Shown here: in pieces, positions 7,479 to 16,369 of the stretch
How the letters are laid out: the number at the start of each line of letters is the position of its first letter
Numbering within the stretch: position 1 is the first letter of the stretch
Assembly (NCBI RefSeq): GCF_036241575.1
Contig: NZ_CP108455.1
Coordinates: forward strand, 558,001 to 622,000
Direction: 5' to 3'
Source: Streptomyces sp. NBC_01267
GTDB lineage: Bacteria; Actinomycetota; Actinomycetes; Streptomycetales; Streptomycetaceae
DNA: 64,000 nucleotides
Notes under the pieces: model-generated
Told to the model about the DNA's origin: nothing
Seen by the model: the letters and a program-made list of their open reading frames with translations, nothing else
The model's database searches: none
Made by a program: the position numbers and the translations under genes

Positions 7479-8780
7479 ATGGCAGCTCTGCTGGACGCGG
7501 CGGAACGGCTCAGTCGTGAAGAGCTCGAAGCACTGCAGACCGAGCGCCTGCGCGCCTCGCTGCGGCACGCGTACGAGAACGTCGCCTTCTACCGCGAGTC
7601 CTTCGACCGGGCGGGGTTGCGCCCCGACGACTGCCGCACGCTCGCCGATCTCGCCCGTTTCCCGTTCACCGTCAAGGCCGATCTGCGCGACCACTACCCC
7701 TTCGGGATGTTCGCCGTACCGCAGGCCGACGTCCGCCGTATCCATGCCTCCAGCGGCACGACCGGCCGCCCGACGGTCGTCGGCTACACCGAAGGCGACC
7801 TGTCCACCTGGGCGGACCTGGTGGCCCGTTCGATCCGTGCGGCCGGCGGCCGGCCCGGTGACAAGGTGCATGTGGCGTACGGATACGGGCTGTTCACCGG
7901 CGGCCTCGGGGCGCATTACGGCGCCGAGCGGCTCGGCTGCACCGTGATCCCCGCGTCCGGCGGGATGACCTCACGTCAGGTTCAGCTGATCCAGGACTTC
8001 CGCCCCGAGATCATCATGGTGACGCCGACCTACCTGCTCACCCTGCTGGACGAGTTCGAACGTCAGGGCATCGACGCGCGGACCACCTCGCTCAAGGCCG
8101 GCATCCTGGGGGCCGAGCCGTGGACCGAGGAGATGCGGCGCGAGATCGAGGAGCGGTTCGCCATCGACGCCGTCGACATCTACGGGCTCTCGGAGGTCAT
8201 GGGGCCCGGTGTCGCATCGGAGTGCGTCGAGACCAAGGACGGGCTCCACATCTGGGAGGACCACTTCTACCCCGAGGTCGTCGACCCGGTCACCGGTGAG
8301 GTCCTGCCGGACGGGGAGCAGGGGGAGCTGGTGTTCACCTCGCTCACCAAGGAGGCCATGCCGGTGATCCGCTACCGGACGCGCGACCTGACCCGGCTGC
8401 TGCCCGGCACGGCCAGGGTGTTCCGGCGAATGGAGCGGATCACCGGGCGCAGCGACGACCTGATCATCGTTCGGGGAGTGAACCTCTTCCCCACGCAGGT
8501 CGAGGAGATCCTGCTCCGTACGCCCGGTCTCGCCCCGCACTTCCAGCTGCGGCTGACCCGGGAGGGCCGGCTGGACGCGCTGACCGTACGGGTGGAGGCG
8601 CGGCCGGACGCCGCGCCCGGGATCCGGGCCGCGGCGGCCCGTAGCGTCGCCGCGGCCGTGAAGGAGTCCATCGGGGTCTCGGCCGGGGTGGAGGTCGTCG
8701 ACCCCGAGGTGCTCGAACGGTCCGTCGGCAAGATCAGGCGGATCGTGGATCTGCGAAACGGTCCCGCAGCTCGCGCTTGA
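7479..8780 (+). CDS. paaK: Phenylacetate-CoA ligase
   Basis: The 433-residue protein matches PaaK in length and motifs: HASSGTTGRPTVVGYT (ATP loop, near residue 90), YGYGLFTGGLGAHYGAE, PASGGMTSRQ, DIYGLSEVMGPGVA, YRTRDLT and GRSDDLIIVRGVNLFPTQVE. It makes phenylacetyl-CoA, the entry step of the paa pathway. No other paa gene is in the window, so it is an orphan copy. The start is ATG 7479 with GGGACGGGAG upstream. Its 3' end overlaps the convergent CoA ligase by 47 bp. Control by the palindrome at 7437-7454 is likely. Confidence 0.9.
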   Translation: MAALLDAAERLSREELEALQTERLRASLRHAYENVAFYRESFDRAGLRPDDCRTLADLARFPFTVKADLRDHYPFGMFAVPQADVRRIHASSGTTGRPTVVGYTEGDLSTWADLVARSIRAAGGRPGDKVHVAYGYGLFTGGLGAHYGAERLGCTVIPASGGMTSRQVQLIQDFRPEIIMVTPTYLLTLLDEFERQGIDARTTSLKAGILGAEPWTEEMRREIEERFAIDAVDIYGLSEVMGPGVASECVETKDGLHIWEDHFYPEVVDPVTGEVLPDGEQGELVFTSLTKEAMPVIRYRTRDLTRLLPGTARVFRRMERITGRSDDLIIVRGVNLFPTQVEEILLRTPGLAPHFQLRLTREGRLDALTVRVEARPDAAPGIRAAAARSVAAAVKESIGVSAGVEVVDPEVLERSVGKIRRIVDLRNGPAARA

Positions 8781-10245
8781 GGATCTTCCCGCTGGCGTTG
8801 CGCGGCAGACCATCGACGAAGAGCACCCGTTTCGGGGCCTTGAAGTGCGGAAGCTTCTCCCGGGTGTGGGCGAGCAGTTCGGCCTCGGTGACGTCGCCGC
8901 GCGCCACGACCACGGCGGTGACGGCCTCGATCCAGCGCTCGTCGGGCAGCCCGACGACCGCCGCCTCGGCGACGCCGGGGTGGGTGTAGAGCGCGTCCTC
9001 GACCTGGCGCGAAGCGACCAGTACGCCACCGGAGTTGATGACGTCCTTCACCCGGTCGACGACCGTGAAGTACCCCTGTGCGTCGCGCACGGCCAGGTCA
9101 CCGGAGTGGAACCAGCCGTCGCGGAAGGCGTCCGCCGTCTCCTGCGGCTGGTCCCAGTAGCCTTCGCACAGCTGCGGGGAGCGGTAGACGACTTCGCCCG
9201 AGGTCCCGTCCGGCACCTCGGCGCCCTGCTCGTCGACCACCCTGGCCTCGACGAAGAGGACGGGCCTGCCGCAGGCGTCCATCCGGCCCTCGTGCTCGTC
9301 GGGGCCCAGGACCATGGCGAGCGGGCCGATCTCGCTCTGCCCGAAGCAGTTGGAGAAGCCCAGTCCCGGCAGGCGGGCGCGCAGCCGTCCCAGGACGGGC
9401 ACCGGCATGATCGAGGCGCCGTAGAACGCCTTGCGGAGTCCGGTCAGATCACGGGACCCGAAGTCGGGGTGGTTCGCGAGGGCGATCCACACGGTGGGCG
9501 GGGCGAAGAGGCTGTCCGCGCGTCCCGACTCGACCAGGTCGAAGATCCGCGTGGCGTCGGGGGCGTCCAGGATCGTGTTCTCGGCGCCCACCGCGAGGTA
9601 CGGCAGCAGGAAGACGTGCAGTTGGGCCGAGTGGTAGAGCGGCAGGGAGTGCAGCGGCCGGTCCGTCTCGTGCAGGCCCAGCGCGGTGATGGCGCTGACG
9701 TACTCGTGCACGAGTGCCCGGTGCGTCATCATCGCGCCCTTGGCGAGTGCGGTGGTGCCCGAGGTGTAGAGCAGTTGGACCAGGTCCTCGGCCTCGGGTT
9801 CGCGGTCCGGGGTGAAGGGCCGGGGCGTGGCCAGCTCGGCGAGCAGCGAGTCGTCGCTGTCGCGCAGCAGCCGTACCGCTACGCCTTCGGGGATCCGCGC
9901 CGCGAGGGCCGGATCGGTGAGGACCAGGGCGCTGCCCGACTGACCGAGGATGTACGCGAGGTCGTCACCGGTGAGGTTCTGGTTCACCGGGACGTGGATC
10001 AGGCCCGCGCGGGCGCAGGCGAGGAAGCCGATGAGGTAGGCGTCCGAGTTGTGGCCGTAGGAGGCGACCCGGTCGCCGGGGCGCAGGCCGTGCTCCGCCA
10101 GTACGGCGGCTGCGGTGGTGACCGCCTCGTCGAGCCGGGCGTAGGTCCACGAGCGGTCCCCGTAGTGGACCGCGGTGCGCTCGGGCACCCGCCTCGCGCT
10201 GCGGCGCAGGATTCCGTCGACTGTGCTGCTGCGTACACCTGTCAT
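8734..10245 (-). CDS. Long-chain fatty-acid/aryl-CoA ligase (FadD family)
   Basis: A complete 503-residue ANL ligase: LLYTSGTTALAKGAMMTH (near residue 165), LPLYHSAQ, NCFGQSEIGPLAM, DGWFHSGDLAV, RVKDVINSGG and the terminal NASGKILKREL with the adenylation lysine. It should activate a fatty or aryl carboxylate with ATP and CoA. The substrate is not readable. It overlaps paaK tail-to-tail by 47 bp and lies in a run of acyl-CoA genes. The start is ATG at 10245; no operator-like sequence is evident ahead of it. Confidence 0.88.
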   Translation of the reverse strand: MTGVRSSTVDGILRRSARRVPERTAVHYGDRSWTYARLDEAVTTAAAVLAEHGLRPGDRVASYGHNSDAYLIGFLACARAGLIHVPVNQNLTGDDLAYILGQSGSALVLTDPALAARIPEGVAVRLLRDSDDSLLAELATPRPFTPDREPEAEDLVQLLYTSGTTALAKGAMMTHRALVHEYVSAITALGLHETDRPLHSLPLYHSAQLHVFLLPYLAVGAENTILDAPDATRIFDLVESGRADSLFAPPTVWIALANHPDFGSRDLTGLRKAFYGASIMPVPVLGRLRARLPGLGFSNCFGQSEIGPLAMVLGPDEHEGRMDACGRPVLFVEARVVDEQGAEVPDGTSGEVVYRSPQLCEGYWDQPQETADAFRDGWFHSGDLAVRDAQGYFTVVDRVKDVINSGGVLVASRQVEDALYTHPGVAEAAVVGLPDERWIEAVTAVVVARGDVTEAELLAHTREKLPHFKAPKRVLFVDGLPRNASGKILKRELRDRFADPRSA

Positions 10246-10344
10246 GGCGTGATCCTGCGGTTTGCCGGGGCGGGGGTCAAGGGAGAGGAAGGGGTCGGGT
10301 CTAGGGACGGACGGTGCGCGGGTGGGCCGAGGGGGCGCGCAGGC

Positions 10345-11445
10345 TCAGGGGCTGACGGCCAGGAAGACGAAGGCCGCGAAGAGTACGAGATGGATTCCGC
10401 CCTGCATCAGGGTCGCCCTGCCGGGGAGGATGGTCAGGGCGCTCACCACGACGGTGAGCGTGAGCAGCACCATGTGGGTGGCTCCCAGGCCGAGCAGCAG
10501 CGGTCCGGGGAGCCAGATCGATGCCAGGGCGATGGCGGGGACCGTCAGCCCGATGCTCGCCATCGCGGAGCCCAGCCCCAGGTTGAGGCTGGTCTGCACG
10601 CGGTCCCGGCGGGCCGCCCGTACAGCCGCGAGCGTTTCGGGCAGGAGCACGAGCAGCGCGATGACCACGCCGACGACCGCGTGCGGCAGCCCCGCCGCCT
10701 CGACGCCCGACTCCAGTGTCGGCGAGATCGCTTTGGCGTTGCCGACCACGGCGACGAGTGCGACCAGCAGCAGCCCCAGGCTCTGCAGGGCCACCCGTCT
10801 GCTCGGCGGCGGCGCGTGGCCGTCCGTGCCCTGGATCTCGCCCTGCTGGGTGAGCGGCAGGAAGTAGTCACGGTGGCGCACGGTCTGCACGGCGACGAAG
10901 AGGCCGTACAGACAGAGCGAGGAGATCGCGGCGAAGGCCAGCTGCGGTCCGGAGAATTCCGGGCCGGGCTTGCTCGTGGTGAAGGTCGGCAGGACCAGGG
11001 TGAGGGTGGCCAGGGCGGCGACGGAGGACAGCGCGGTACCCGATCCCTCGGCGTTGAAGACGGCGAGGCCGCGGCGTAACGCCCCGACGAGCAGGGAGAG
11101 GCCGATGATGCCGTTGCACGTGATCATCACGGCGGCGAAGACGGTGTCCCGGGCGAGCGAGGAGTACTTGGTGCCCCCGTCGGCCATCAGGGTGACGATC
11201 AGCGCGACCTCGATGACGGTGACGGCCACGGCGAGCACCAGGGACCCGAAGGGCTCCCCCACCCGGTGGGCGATCACCTCCGCGTGGTGCACGGCGGCCA
11301 GCACCGCTCCGGCCAGGCACAGCGCCACCAGGACCACGGCGAACACCGGCAGGTGGCGGCCCCAGCTGAAGATCAGGGCCACCACCGCGACCACGGGGAC
11401 CACTACGGTCCACTGTTCCGCCAGTGTCCGGCTCGGCGCTCTCAT
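10345..11445 (-). CDS. Calcium/cation:proton antiporter, ChaA family
   Basis: The 366-residue protein has about 11 hydrophobic helices and two CaCA-type repeats. The first carries GEPFGSLVLAVAVTVIEVAL and the second LPHAVVGVVIALLVLLPET, the acidic helices that bind the cation. The layout matches bacterial ChaA, an inner-membrane Ca2+(Na+,K+)/H+ exchanger. The linker at 205-215 is short and hydrophilic. It sits between two CoA ligases with gaps of about 100 and 63 bp and seems functionally unrelated to them. Start ATG at 11445. Confidence 0.85.
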   Translation of the reverse strand: MRAPSRTLAEQWTVVVPVVAVVALIFSWGRHLPVFAVVLVALCLAGAVLAAVHHAEVIAHRVGEPFGSLVLAVAVTVIEVALIVTLMADGGTKYSSLARDTVFAAVMITCNGIIGLSLLVGALRRGLAVFNAEGSGTALSSVAALATLTLVLPTFTTSKPGPEFSGPQLAFAAISSLCLYGLFVAVQTVRHRDYFLPLTQQGEIQGTDGHAPPPSRRVALQSLGLLLVALVAVVGNAKAISPTLESGVEAAGLPHAVVGVVIALLVLLPETLAAVRAARRDRVQTSLNLGLGSAMASIGLTVPAIALASIWLPGPLLLGLGATHMVLLTLTVVVSALTILPGRATLMQGGIHLVLFAAFVFLAVSP

Positions 11446-11508
11446 GAGGCCACGCTGACAGAGGTGATCAGCTGTCGCCCGGTGAGCGTCCCCGCCGGGC
11501 CCGGCGGT

Positions 11509-13068
11509 TCACAGCGCGCGCTGGTGGCCCTCCCAGTACGGGTCGCGCAGACGCCTCTTGTAGAGCTTGCCGTTGGGGTCGCGCGGCATCGCCTCGGTGA
11601 AGTCGACGCTCTTCGGGCGTTTGTATCCGGCGAGCAGGGTCTCGCAGTGCGTGAGGATCTCGGCGGCGAGGGCCGCTCCGGGCTCGTGTCCCTCGGCGGG
11701 TTCGACGACGGCCTTCACCTCCTCGCCCCAGTCGGCGTGCGGTATGCCGAAGGCCGCGGCGTCGGCGACCGCCGGGTGGGTGAGCAGCGCGGACTCGATC
11801 TCGGCCGGGTAGATGTTGACGCCACCGGAGATGATCATGTCGATCTTGCGGTCGCGGAGGAAGAGATAGCCGTCCTCGTCGAGGATGCCGAGGTCGCCGA
11901 CGGTGAAGAAGTCACCGATGCGGTTCTTCTTCGTCTTGGATTCGTCCTTGTGGTAGCTGAACCCGCCGGTGGACATCTTCATGTACACGGTGCCGAGTTC
12001 GCCGGGCGGCAGCCGGTTCCCGTCGTCGTCGAAGACGGCTAGTTCACTGATGGGCCAGGCCTTGCCGACCGTGCCGGGCTTCTTCAGCCAGTCGTCGGCG
12101 GTGGCGAAGGCGCCGCCGCCCTCGCTGGCCGCGTAGTACTCCTCGACGCACCGCCCCCACCAGTCGATCATCGCCCGCTTGACGTGGTCGGGGCACGGCG
12201 CCGCCCCGTGGATGGCGTGGCGCATCGCCGTCACGTCGTAGCGCTGCTTGACCTCGTCGGGCAGCGCCAGGAGGCGGTGGAACTGGGTCGGCACCATGTG
12301 GGTATGCGTGCACCGGTACGCGTCCATCTGGCGCAGCATGTCCTCCGGGGTCCATTTGTCCATCAGGACCAGCGGGTGGCCGATGTGCAGGGCCGCTCCC
12401 GCGAACTGGAGTACGGCGGTGTGGTAGAGCGGCGAGCAGACCAGATGGACGTTGCCGTCGAAGGGCCGGATGCCGAAGATCCCGAGGAATCCACCGAGGT
12501 AGGTCTCCTCGGGCAGCTTGCCGGGCAGCGGGCGGCGGATGCCGCGGGGCCGCCCCGTGGTGCCCGAGGTGTAGTTCATGACCCAGCCGAGGGTGCGGTC
12601 CTCGGGTACGGATTCGGGCTGCCCGCCCGGGAGTTGGGCGTAGGGGCGGAATCCGGGGATGTCACCGACGGCGTAGCGGTGGTCGGCGGGCAGTCCGGCT
12701 TCCTCCGCGGCGGCCACGGCGGCCTCCGCGAACCGCTCGTGGGCGATGAGGACCTTCGCCCCCGAGTCGGAGACGATCCAGGCGATTTCCGGGCCGACGA
12801 AGTGGTGGTTGACGGGGACCAGGTAGAAACCGGCCTGGGAGGCGGCGAGGTACGCGGTGAGGAACTCGACGCCGTTCGGCAGTACGACCGCGAAGGCGTC
12901 ACCGCGTTCGAGACCGGCGGCGCGCAGCCCGTGCACCAGCTGGTTGGCGGACGCGTGCAGTTGTCCGGCGCTCCACTGCGCGCCGTCGGGCGCGGTCAGT
13001 ACCGTACGGCCGGGGTCGGCTGCGGCCTGGGCCCAGAAGCCGTTGGGGTTCTCGTTCTGCGACGCCAT
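11509..13068 (-). CDS. Acyl-CoA synthetase, FadD4-like
   Basis: A 519-residue ANL ligase with NYTSGTTGRPRGIRR (near residue 180), SPLYHTAVLQF, YYAASEGGGAFA in place of the usual YGxTE motif, TVGDLG, DRKIDMIISGGVNIYPAEIE and DPNGKLYKRRLRDPYWEGH. The last block is typical of the mycobacterial FadD4-like group. It should activate a carboxylic acid; the substrate is unknown. The ATG at 13068 shares bases with the stop of the preceding flavoprotein gene (TGATG), so the two are co-translated and their products probably act in one pathway. Both would answer to the palindrome at 14218. Confidence 0.85.
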   Translation of the reverse strand: MASQNENPNGFWAQAAADPGRTVLTAPDGAQWSAGQLHASANQLVHGLRAAGLERGDAFAVVLPNGVEFLTAYLAASQAGFYLVPVNHHFVGPEIAWIVSDSGAKVLIAHERFAEAAVAAAEEAGLPADHRYAVGDIPGFRPYAQLPGGQPESVPEDRTLGWVMNYTSGTTGRPRGIRRPLPGKLPEETYLGGFLGIFGIRPFDGNVHLVCSPLYHTAVLQFAGAALHIGHPLVLMDKWTPEDMLRQMDAYRCTHTHMVPTQFHRLLALPDEVKQRYDVTAMRHAIHGAAPCPDHVKRAMIDWWGRCVEEYYAASEGGGAFATADDWLKKPGTVGKAWPISELAVFDDDGNRLPPGELGTVYMKMSTGGFSYHKDESKTKKNRIGDFFTVGDLGILDEDGYLFLRDRKIDMIISGGVNIYPAEIESALLTHPAVADAAAFGIPHADWGEEVKAVVEPAEGHEPGAALAAEILTHCETLLAGYKRPKSVDFTEAMPRDPNGKLYKRRLRDPYWEGHQRAL

Positions 13069-14174
13069 CACTGACTCCGTCCGGCGATGCGGTTGATGCG
13101 GTCGACGGCCCGCTCGAAGCCGCGCGTCAGATCGTCGAAGACCGCCTGCACACTGCGCTCGGAGTTCATCCGGCCGACGATCTGGCCGACGGGGGTGCCG
13201 AGCAGCGGGTCGGTCTCGTACTTCTGGATTCGGGAGATGGCGTCGGCGACGAGCAGCCCCTGGAGCGGCATGGGCAGGGTGCCGGGGCCGCTGGGGTCGT
13301 CCCAGGCGTCGGTCCATTCGGTACGCAGCTGGCGGGCGGGCTTGCCGGTGAGGGCGCGGGAGCGCACGGTGTCGCCGGAGCCCGCGTCGAGGAGTTTCCG
13401 GGTGAGGGCGCGGGAGTGCATCTCGGCCTCGGTGGTGGTGAGCCAGAGCGAGCCGAGCCACACCCCCTGGGCGCCCAGCGCGATGCCCGCCGCGATCTGT
13501 TCCCCGCTGCCGATGCCTCCGGCTGCCAGGACGGGCAACGGGGACACGGCGTCGACCACTTCGGGTGTGAGCACCATGGAAGCGATGTCGCCGGTGTGGC
13601 CGCCCGCCTCGTACCCCTGCGCGACGACGACGTCGATGCCCGCTTCGGCGTGCCGCCGGGCGTGCTTGGCGCTGCCTGCCAGGGCTGCGACCAGGACGTC
13701 GTGCCGGTGGGCGCGCTCGATGACGTCGGCGGGCGGGGAGCCGAGGGCGTTGGCGAGGAGTCTGACGGGGTAGTCGAACGCGACGTCGAGCTGGTTGCGG
13801 GCGACCTGCTCCATCCAGCCGGTGATGCGCCAGCCGGAGACGTCGCCCTCGGCCAGTTCGGGGACGCCGTACTTGGCGAGGGTGTCCCGGACGAACTGGC
13901 GGTGTCCCTCCGGGATCATCGCCTCGACCTCGGCCTCGGTCACCCCCTCCACCTTCTTGGCCGGCATCACGACGTCGAGGCCGTACGGCAGCCCGTCGGT
14001 GTGCTCCTGCATCCAGTCGAGATCACGCGCCAGATCGTCGGGGGCGGTGTAGCGGACCGCTCCGAGTACGCCGAATCCGCCGGCCCTGGTGATGGCGGCG
14101 GCCACGGCGGGGAAGGGCGTGAAGCCGAAGATGGCGTGCTCGATCCCCAGTTTCTTACTCAGCTCCGTCTCCAT
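13068..14174 (-). CDS. Nitronate monooxygenase-family flavoprotein
   Basis: This 368-residue protein has the NMO/2-nitropropane-dioxygenase TIM barrel that binds FMN: FTPFPAVAAAITRAGGFGVLGA at the N-terminus, AQGYEAGGHTGD near residue 190, and VLAAGGIGSGEQIAAGIALGAQGVWLGS near 215. Members include true nitronate monooxygenases, FMN quinone reductases and IpdC, an enoyl-CoA-type reductase of mycobacterial steroid-ring degradation. Coupling to an acyl-CoA synthetase favours a CoA-thioester role over nitronate, but this is inference. The start is ATG at 14174, 43 bp from a palindrome shared with the fadD19/echA promoter. Confidence 0.82.
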   Translation of the reverse strand: METELSKKLGIEHAIFGFTPFPAVAAAITRAGGFGVLGAVRYTAPDDLARDLDWMQEHTDGLPYGLDVVMPAKKVEGVTEAEVEAMIPEGHRQFVRDTLAKYGVPELAEGDVSGWRITGWMEQVARNQLDVAFDYPVRLLANALGSPPADVIERAHRHDVLVAALAGSAKHARRHAEAGIDVVVAQGYEAGGHTGDIASMVLTPEVVDAVSPLPVLAAGGIGSGEQIAAGIALGAQGVWLGSLWLTTTEAEMHSRALTRKLLDAGSGDTVRSRALTGKPARQLRTEWTDAWDDPSGPGTLPMPLQGLLVADAISRIQKYETDPLLGTPVGQIVGRMNSERSVQAVFDDLTRGFERAVDRINRIAGRSQ

Positions 14175-14217
14175 GGGGCGCAGGATGCCCCAGCGGAGCG
14201 ACCGAGGGAAGAGATTT

Positions 14218-14234
14218 TCTGATGCTGTGTCAGA
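14218..14234. promoter_or_regulatory. Inverted repeat TCTGA-N7-TCAGA, copy 2
   Basis: TCTGATGCTGTGTCAGA has the same arms, spacing and flanks (TTTT before, TT after) as the element at 4778-4794. The seven-base spacers differ, which argues for conserved half-sites and not for a recent duplication. It is placed to control the flavoprotein/FadD4-like operon. Confidence 0.55.
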
Positions 14235-14378
14235 TTCTTTGACGCACCGGCCCCTTGAGACCCCGGGAACAACGGAGCACCGGGGACACGCGGGGCGAGG
14301 GTTGACAGCCTCGCACTGATGGCAGAAAGTTTCCGCAGTTGATCGAGGCGCCGAAAGATACTTTCAAGGAGTGCTGTG

Positions 14379-16190
14379 ATGAGCGCGAACGCAAGGGGCG
14401 GGGACCTCAGCAGACGTCGGCTCGGTGGCGGAATGCTGGCCCTGGGTGGCGCACTCGCTCTCGCGTCACTGCCCGCGGGACCGGCCGCCGCGGTCACCGG
14501 AGCCGCCACGGGCGCCGGAGCCCCTGGCGGATCCAGCCGTCCGACGCTGCGGCGCGGCACCGCGGAGCAGGCCGGGCTGCTGCCCCACCACCTGGAACTG
14601 CTCGTGAAGGACGCCGTGACGTTCCTCGGCCCCTCCCCCAAGCACCCGTGGTACGCGAGCGCCGTACTGCTGGCCGGACGCGGGGGCACGGTCGCGCTGC
14701 ACCAGCCGATCGGGCAGGCGGTGCGGTACTCGGCGTACGACGAGAAGTCCGACACCGGCGTCGAGTTCCCGGCGGACCAGCAGATCCCGGCGGCCGACGA
14801 CACCCTCTACGACCTGGCGTCCGTCTCCAAGCTGTTCACCTCGCTCCTGGCGGTGCAGCAGATCGAGCGCGGCGCGCTGGAACTGACGGCGAAGGTGGCC
14901 TCGTACCTCCCGGAGTTCGGAGCCGCGGGCAAGCAGGACGTGACGGTGCGCCAACTGCTCACGCACACCTCGGGGTTCCGCGCGACGCTGGCCCTCTACA
15001 AGGAGCCGACGCGGGAGGGGAAGCTGCGGCTGCTGTGGAACGAGGCGCCGATCAGTGCCCCCGGCACCGCGTACCTCTACTCCGACCTCAATCTCATCTC
15101 CGTGCAACTGGTCCTGGAGAAGATCACCGGCCGGACCCTGGACGTGCTGCTCCACGACGAGATCACCGCTCCGCTCGGAATGCACCGCACCCGTTACAAC
15201 CCGCCCGCCGCCTGGAAGCCGAAGATCGCCGCCACCGAGGACGCCCGGCTGCCCTGGTCGGGACTCGACCGCGGGCTCGTGTGGGGCGAGGTGCACGACG
15301 AGAACGCCTACAGCCTCGGCGGCGTCGCCGGTCATGCCGGAGTCTTCTCCTGCGCCTGGGACCTGGCGGTCCTCGCCCGCACCCTGCTGAACGGCGGCGC
15401 GTACGGAAAGGCCCGCATCCTCGGCGCGGAGTCGGTCGATCTGCTGTTCACCGACTTCAACACCGACTTCCCCGGCGACAACCACGGCCTGGGATTCGAG
15501 CTCTACCAGCACTGGTACATGGGGGCGCTGGCCACCCCGCGCACCGCGGGCCACACCGGATTCACCGGCACCAGCCTGGTGCTCGACCCGTCCACCGATT
15601 CCTTCCTGATCGTGCTGGGCAACTCGGTCCATCCGGTGCGCAACTGGCGTACCGGAAGCGCGCCCCGGGTCGCCGCGGGCAACCATCTGGCCCGAGCCGT
15701 GCCCGTGCGGCCCCCGCACGGGCGCACCGCGTGGTTCTCCGGGATGGAGAGCGCCACGACCGCCACGCTCACACTGCCCGGCCTCGGTCCGGTGTCGGAG
15801 CGGGCGCACCTCAGCGCCTCCGTCTGGTGGGACACCGAGCCGCACTCCGACTTCCTGCGCCTGGAGGCTTCCGCGGACGCCGGAGCGACCTGGCAGCCGG
15901 TGCCGTTCTCCACCACCCGCAAGGGCCAGGGCCCCGAGTCGCATCCGACGGGCTCGGTGGACGGGTGGTCCGGACGTGTCTGGCACCGGTTGGACGCGGA
16001 CCTGACGGCGTGGCACGGCAAGGAGATCCGGCTGCGCTGGCGGTACACCACCGATCCGCTGTACGTCGGCCGCGGCACGTACGTCGACGCGATCCTGGTC
16101 GAGGACGGCCGGCGTACGGTCTTCGACGGGACGCGGACCCGCGACGCCTCCCTGATCGAGGCGGTGGGCTGGACCCGGTCCGCCGACTGA
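14379..16190 (+). CDS. Tat-exported serine hydrolase, beta-lactamase/class C-like
   Basis: The 603-residue protein opens with a twin-arginine signal (SRRRLGGGMLALGG, cleavage near residue 35). The catalytic domain has SVSK (SxxK, about residue 150), YSDLN in place of YxN, and HTGFTGT in place of KTG near residue 390. It therefore belongs to the beta-lactamase/DD-peptidase/esterase fold, probably an esterase or peptidase and not a drug-hydrolysing enzyme. After about residue 450 there is a beta-rich C-terminal domain (SASVWWDTEPHSDFLRLEAS...YVDAILVEDG) of the kind that follows exported hydrolases. ATG 14379 with AAGGAG seven bases upstream is preferred to the GTG three bases earlier. Confidence 0.82.
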   Translation: MSANARGGDLSRRRLGGGMLALGGALALASLPAGPAAAVTGAATGAGAPGGSSRPTLRRGTAEQAGLLPHHLELLVKDAVTFLGPSPKHPWYASAVLLAGRGGTVALHQPIGQAVRYSAYDEKSDTGVEFPADQQIPAADDTLYDLASVSKLFTSLLAVQQIERGALELTAKVASYLPEFGAAGKQDVTVRQLLTHTSGFRATLALYKEPTREGKLRLLWNEAPISAPGTAYLYSDLNLISVQLVLEKITGRTLDVLLHDEITAPLGMHRTRYNPPAAWKPKIAATEDARLPWSGLDRGLVWGEVHDENAYSLGGVAGHAGVFSCAWDLAVLARTLLNGGAYGKARILGAESVDLLFTDFNTDFPGDNHGLGFELYQHWYMGALATPRTAGHTGFTGTSLVLDPSTDSFLIVLGNSVHPVRNWRTGSAPRVAAGNHLARAVPVRPPHGRTAWFSGMESATTATLTLPGLGPVSERAHLSASVWWDTEPHSDFLRLEASADAGATWQPVPFSTTRKGQGPESHPTGSVDGWSGRVWHRLDADLTAWHGKEIRLRWRYTTDPLYVGRGTYVDAILVEDGRRTVFDGTRTRDASLIEAVGWTRSAD

Positions 16191-16216
16191 CACCGTCCGG
16201 TGACCTCCGGTGACGG

Positions 16217-16259
16217 CCGGTCAGGAGGGCTTTCCCGCAAGGGTTGTTCTCCTGACCGG
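16217..16259 (+). terminator. Hairpin after the serine hydrolase
   Basis: CCGGTCAGGAG (16217-16227) pairs perfectly with CTCCTGACCGG (16249-16259) across a 21-base loop, 27 bp after the stop codon. It is a likely rho-independent-like terminator without a U tract. Confidence 0.55.
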
Positions 16260-16369
16260 ACGAGACCTATGTCACACCCATCAGTTCGGTCTTACTGCAA
16301 CCGCCCCGGGGATCCGGGCGTGATGACGGACGTAGATCATCTGCTGCCCACACCGGAGGCCCCACACCC

